From: Dehalococcoidia bacterium
GTDB taxonomy: Bacteria; Chloroflexota; Dehalococcoidia; UBA3495
Reading direction: 5' to 3'
Length of the DNA stretch: 7,646 nucleotides
NCBI GenBank assembly: GCA_028822675.1
Contig: JAPKDE010000121.1
Location: forward strand, 1-7,646
Position numbers and translations under genes: made by a program. Positions 6,169 through 7,646 of the stretch are shown here, in pieces (position 1 is the stretch's first letter; each line of letters opens with the position of its first letter). The notes under the pieces were generated by a model. It saw nothing but the letters and a program-made list of their open reading frames with translations, ran no database searches and was not told the DNA's origin.

Positions 6169-6528
6169 ATGCCCAAAGCGAAATTTGTGCCCTTTGATAG
6201 CGTGGAACATCAGAAGAAACGGCCCGGAGTGCTGCTAACAAGTTTGGTTGATGGCGACACCGGCGCCACTCTGATATCCAGCGGGGTGGCAGAGTTTGCA
6301 GTTGGGGCATCTGCGCCCACCCACTACCATGATGCCGAGGAGTCGGTGATCGTGATCGAGGGTGAAGGTCTGATGGTCATCAACGGCGAAGAGCATATCG
6401 TCCGGCCCAACGACGCCGCATTCATCTCGCCAGGCGCTCACCACAGCATCGCCAATCACGGAGACACATCGTTCAAAATTAGCTGGACCTACGCCAGCAT
6501 CAACTGGTCGACTACTCCGGTGGAGTAG
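6169..6528 (+). CDS. Small single-domain cupin protein
   Basis: A 119-residue cytosolic single-domain cupin with both motifs intact. Motif 1 has His52, His54 and Glu58 in THYHDAEES (51-59) followed by GEG (65-67). Motif 2 is SPGAHHSIAN (87-96), giving Pro88, Gly89, His92 and Asn96. His52, His54, Glu58 and His92 are the expected divalent-metal ligands (Fe, Mn, Ni or Zn in the family). Small cupins act as dioxygenases, isomerases or ligand-binding proteins, and the sequence does not decide between these. GGAGAAG lies just before the ATG (6159-6165), a good Shine-Dalgarno. It is the last gene of the plus-strand set, 19 bp after the DinB-like gene. Its stop codon lies inside a perfect hairpin, and the convergent MFS gene begins 3 bp beyond. 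Confidence 0.92.
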   Translation: MPKAKFVPFDSVEHQKKRPGVLLTSLVDGDTGATLISSGVAEFAVGASAPTHYHDAEESVIVIEGEGLMVINGEEHIVRPNDAAFISPGAHHSIANHGDTSFKISWTYASINWSTTPVE

Positions 6529-6531
6529 TCG
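6509..6531. terminator. Perfect 10-bp hairpin at a convergent gene junction
   Basis: CGACTACTCC (6509-6518) and GGAGTAGTCG (6522-6531) pair perfectly around a 3-base GGT loop. The 3' arm contains the cupin TAG stop (6526-6528), and the stem ends one base before the stop triplet of the opposing MFS gene (6532-6534). Either transcript would form the same stem, so it could end or protect both mRNAs. There is no T-run on either side, so it is not a standard intrinsic terminator. Confidence 0.6.
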
Positions 6532-7646
6532 CTAGTCCAATAACCGGATGCTGGCGAACCGAATCAAGAAGTACAGACTGACGGCCAGGGCAATACCACC
6601 GCCAATGGCCATCGCAACGTCGATGCCGACTAGTAATCCCACTCCGCCAGTCAATGATGCAAACAGTGGGATCAGTCCAGTCTCGTAGTGCCAAACGCTG
6701 GTCACTCGGCCACGAAGCTCGTCGGGCACTAAGGTCTGAATCAAAGTCTGGTTGGCCACTATGAAGTGGGTCTGGGAGAAACCCATGATCAGCATTATCG
6801 GAATCGACAGCCAAATCCATTGGGACAGACCCAAGATCAGAATGACTGAGGAGCCGGAGATTAGAGCGATCTGTGTTACCAGACCTTTCCTGGTGAAGAA
6901 GCCAACAGACGATATCAACACGGTGGCCGCCAGCCCTCCTGCTCCCATGACCACGACCATGGCTGTGCTGACCCCGGCGCCGCTGCCCAAAGCTTCCTCA
7001 GTGTAGGCCGGTAGGAATAGCAACAGGGGCATAAATATGCCGGTGCGGACAAAGTTCATCAGCATCAAACGCAGCAGGTTTGCGTTACTGATGATGAACG
7101 TCATTCCCTCTTTAAAGTCCGCCATGGCCGACGCCTTACTCCGCTTGGAGTCTTCTCGGAATGGCGTGCTCATTGGCATCAGCAACAGAATCATCCCTGC
7201 GTAAAGGCTCGCCTCAACAAAGAGGTTCCACTGGAAGTCCACGGTCTCAATCAGTATGCCGCTGATAGCCGCGCCAACCAACCGCATGGAAGTGACCGCC
7301 ATTGCGTTCAAGGCTAGAGCGTTGCCCAGGTCTTCCTTGGGTACAGTGTTGGCGACCAGCGCTTGACGGAGCGGCTGAACAAATGCGAAACCAATCCCTG
7401 AGACCAGCATGTAAGCATAAACGTGCCAGATGGTGTCTACTAGCCCATAGGCCACCATGACCCCAAAGATAATGGCTGCTACGACCATGACCAATTGGAC
7501 AATCATGACCATTTTTCGGCGGTCGTACCGGTCGGCCAACACGCCGCCCCAAGGGCCCAAAATCAACACAGGCAGAGCGCGGACGGCCACGGTCAAGATG
7601 GAATGGAGCGCCGACCCGCTGATGTCCAAAGCCAGCCAGCCAATGG
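6532..7646 (-). CDS. MFS_3-type exporter, N-terminus cut by the window edge
   Basis: An integral-membrane MFS protein of the MFS_3 group, which includes the enterobactin exporter EntS and macrolide/drug efflux proteins; it most likely exports a small molecule by proton antiport. The 365 residues from the TTG at 7629 include GGVLADRYDRRKM (28-40), the motif A between TM2 and TM3, a strongly charged central loop (about 155-170, REDSKRSKAS) and VPDELRGRVTSVW near residue 300, a motif common to this group. The frame runs on past the TTG to the window edge, encoding IGWLALDISGSA, which matches the usual TM1 of the group, so the true start lies outside and 6532-7646 is a partial gene. It converges on the cupin gene with a 3-bp gap and a shared hairpin. 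It probably belongs to a different transcription unit, and its link to the operon is uncertain. Confidence 0.9.
   Translation of the reverse strand, partial: IGWLALDISGSALHSILTVAVRALPVLILGPWGGVLADRYDRRKMVMIVQLVMVVAAIIFGVMVAYGLVDTIWHVYAYMLVSGIGFAFVQPLRQALVANTVPKEDLGNALALNAMAVTSMRLVGAAISGILIETVDFQWNLFVEASLYAGMILLLMPMSTPFREDSKRSKASAMADFKEGMTFIISNANLLRLMLMNFVRTGIFMPLLLFLPAYTEEALGSGAGVSTAMVVVMGAGGLAATVLISSVGFFTRKGLVTQIALISGSSVILILGLSQWIWLSIPIMLIMGFSQTHFIVANQTLIQTLVPDELRGRVTSVWHYETGLIPLFASLTGGVGLLVGIDVAMAIGGGIALAVSLYFLIRFASIRLLD

Noticed and set aside
1..7646. CRISPR array, phage defence island, IS element or RNA gene
   Set aside because: I saw no regularly spaced repeats, transposase or integrase motifs, tRNA-like fold or nuclease/toxin domain; the only direct repeat is the 16-bp tandem near 4579.

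Overview
The window is a gene-dense bacterial segment of about 7.6 kb with roughly 55% G+C by eye and short intergenic gaps. I see no rRNA or tRNA gene, CRISPR array or insertion sequence. It carries nine protein genes, two of which run off the window edges. Gene content is three unrelated-looking MFS transporters, an SDR-fold protein, a metallo-beta-lactamase-fold hydrolase, a DinB-like four-helix protein, a cupin, a duplicated ferredoxin-like protein and a 65-residue hypothetical protein. This resembles accessory or catabolic regions of free-living environmental bacteria, such as marine Chloroflexota of the SAR202 type or Actinobacteria. That placement is a weak impression from protein style, because no marker gene is present.

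Layout. Positions 2-1231 (+) hold an MFS transporter whose start probably lies left of the window. It converges, with 7 bp between, on a minus-strand set read right to left: an MFS transporter of the monocarboxylate/oxalate-formate-like type (3677-2421), an SDR-fold protein (2333-1515) and a 65-residue coiled-coil protein (1436-1239). A 248-bp divergent intergenic region (3678-3925) separates this set from a compact plus-strand set: a tandem dimeric alpha/beta-barrel (EthD/DUF-like) protein (3926-4588), a zinc MBL-fold hydrolase (4649-5464), a DinB-like protein (5472-6149) and a small cupin (6169-6528). The plus set converges, with 3 bp between, on a minus-strand MFS_3-type drug/siderophore-exporter-like gene whose N-terminus lies beyond the right edge.

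How the genes may work together. The four plus-strand genes are tightly spaced and three of them have clear Shine-Dalgarno sites, so they are probably one operon. Combined with the divergent MFS and SDR genes, the simplest reading is uptake and breakdown (or detoxification) of one small organic molecule. The MFS protein would handle transport, and the SDR-fold, MBL, barrel and cupin proteins would act on the molecule or its intermediates. The substrate cannot be read from the sequence.

Points that stand out are: the SDR has lost the catalytic Tyr and Lys (and the usual Asn) while keeping its nucleotide-binding loop; a 16-bp repeat present three times lies across the barrel gene's stop codon and puts a TAA in each of the three frames; a perfect 10-bp hairpin contains the cupin stop codon at the convergent junction; an 8-bp hairpin lies just after the second MFS gene; and the start of that MFS gene is puzzling, with a perfect AGGAGG lying inside the only available reading.
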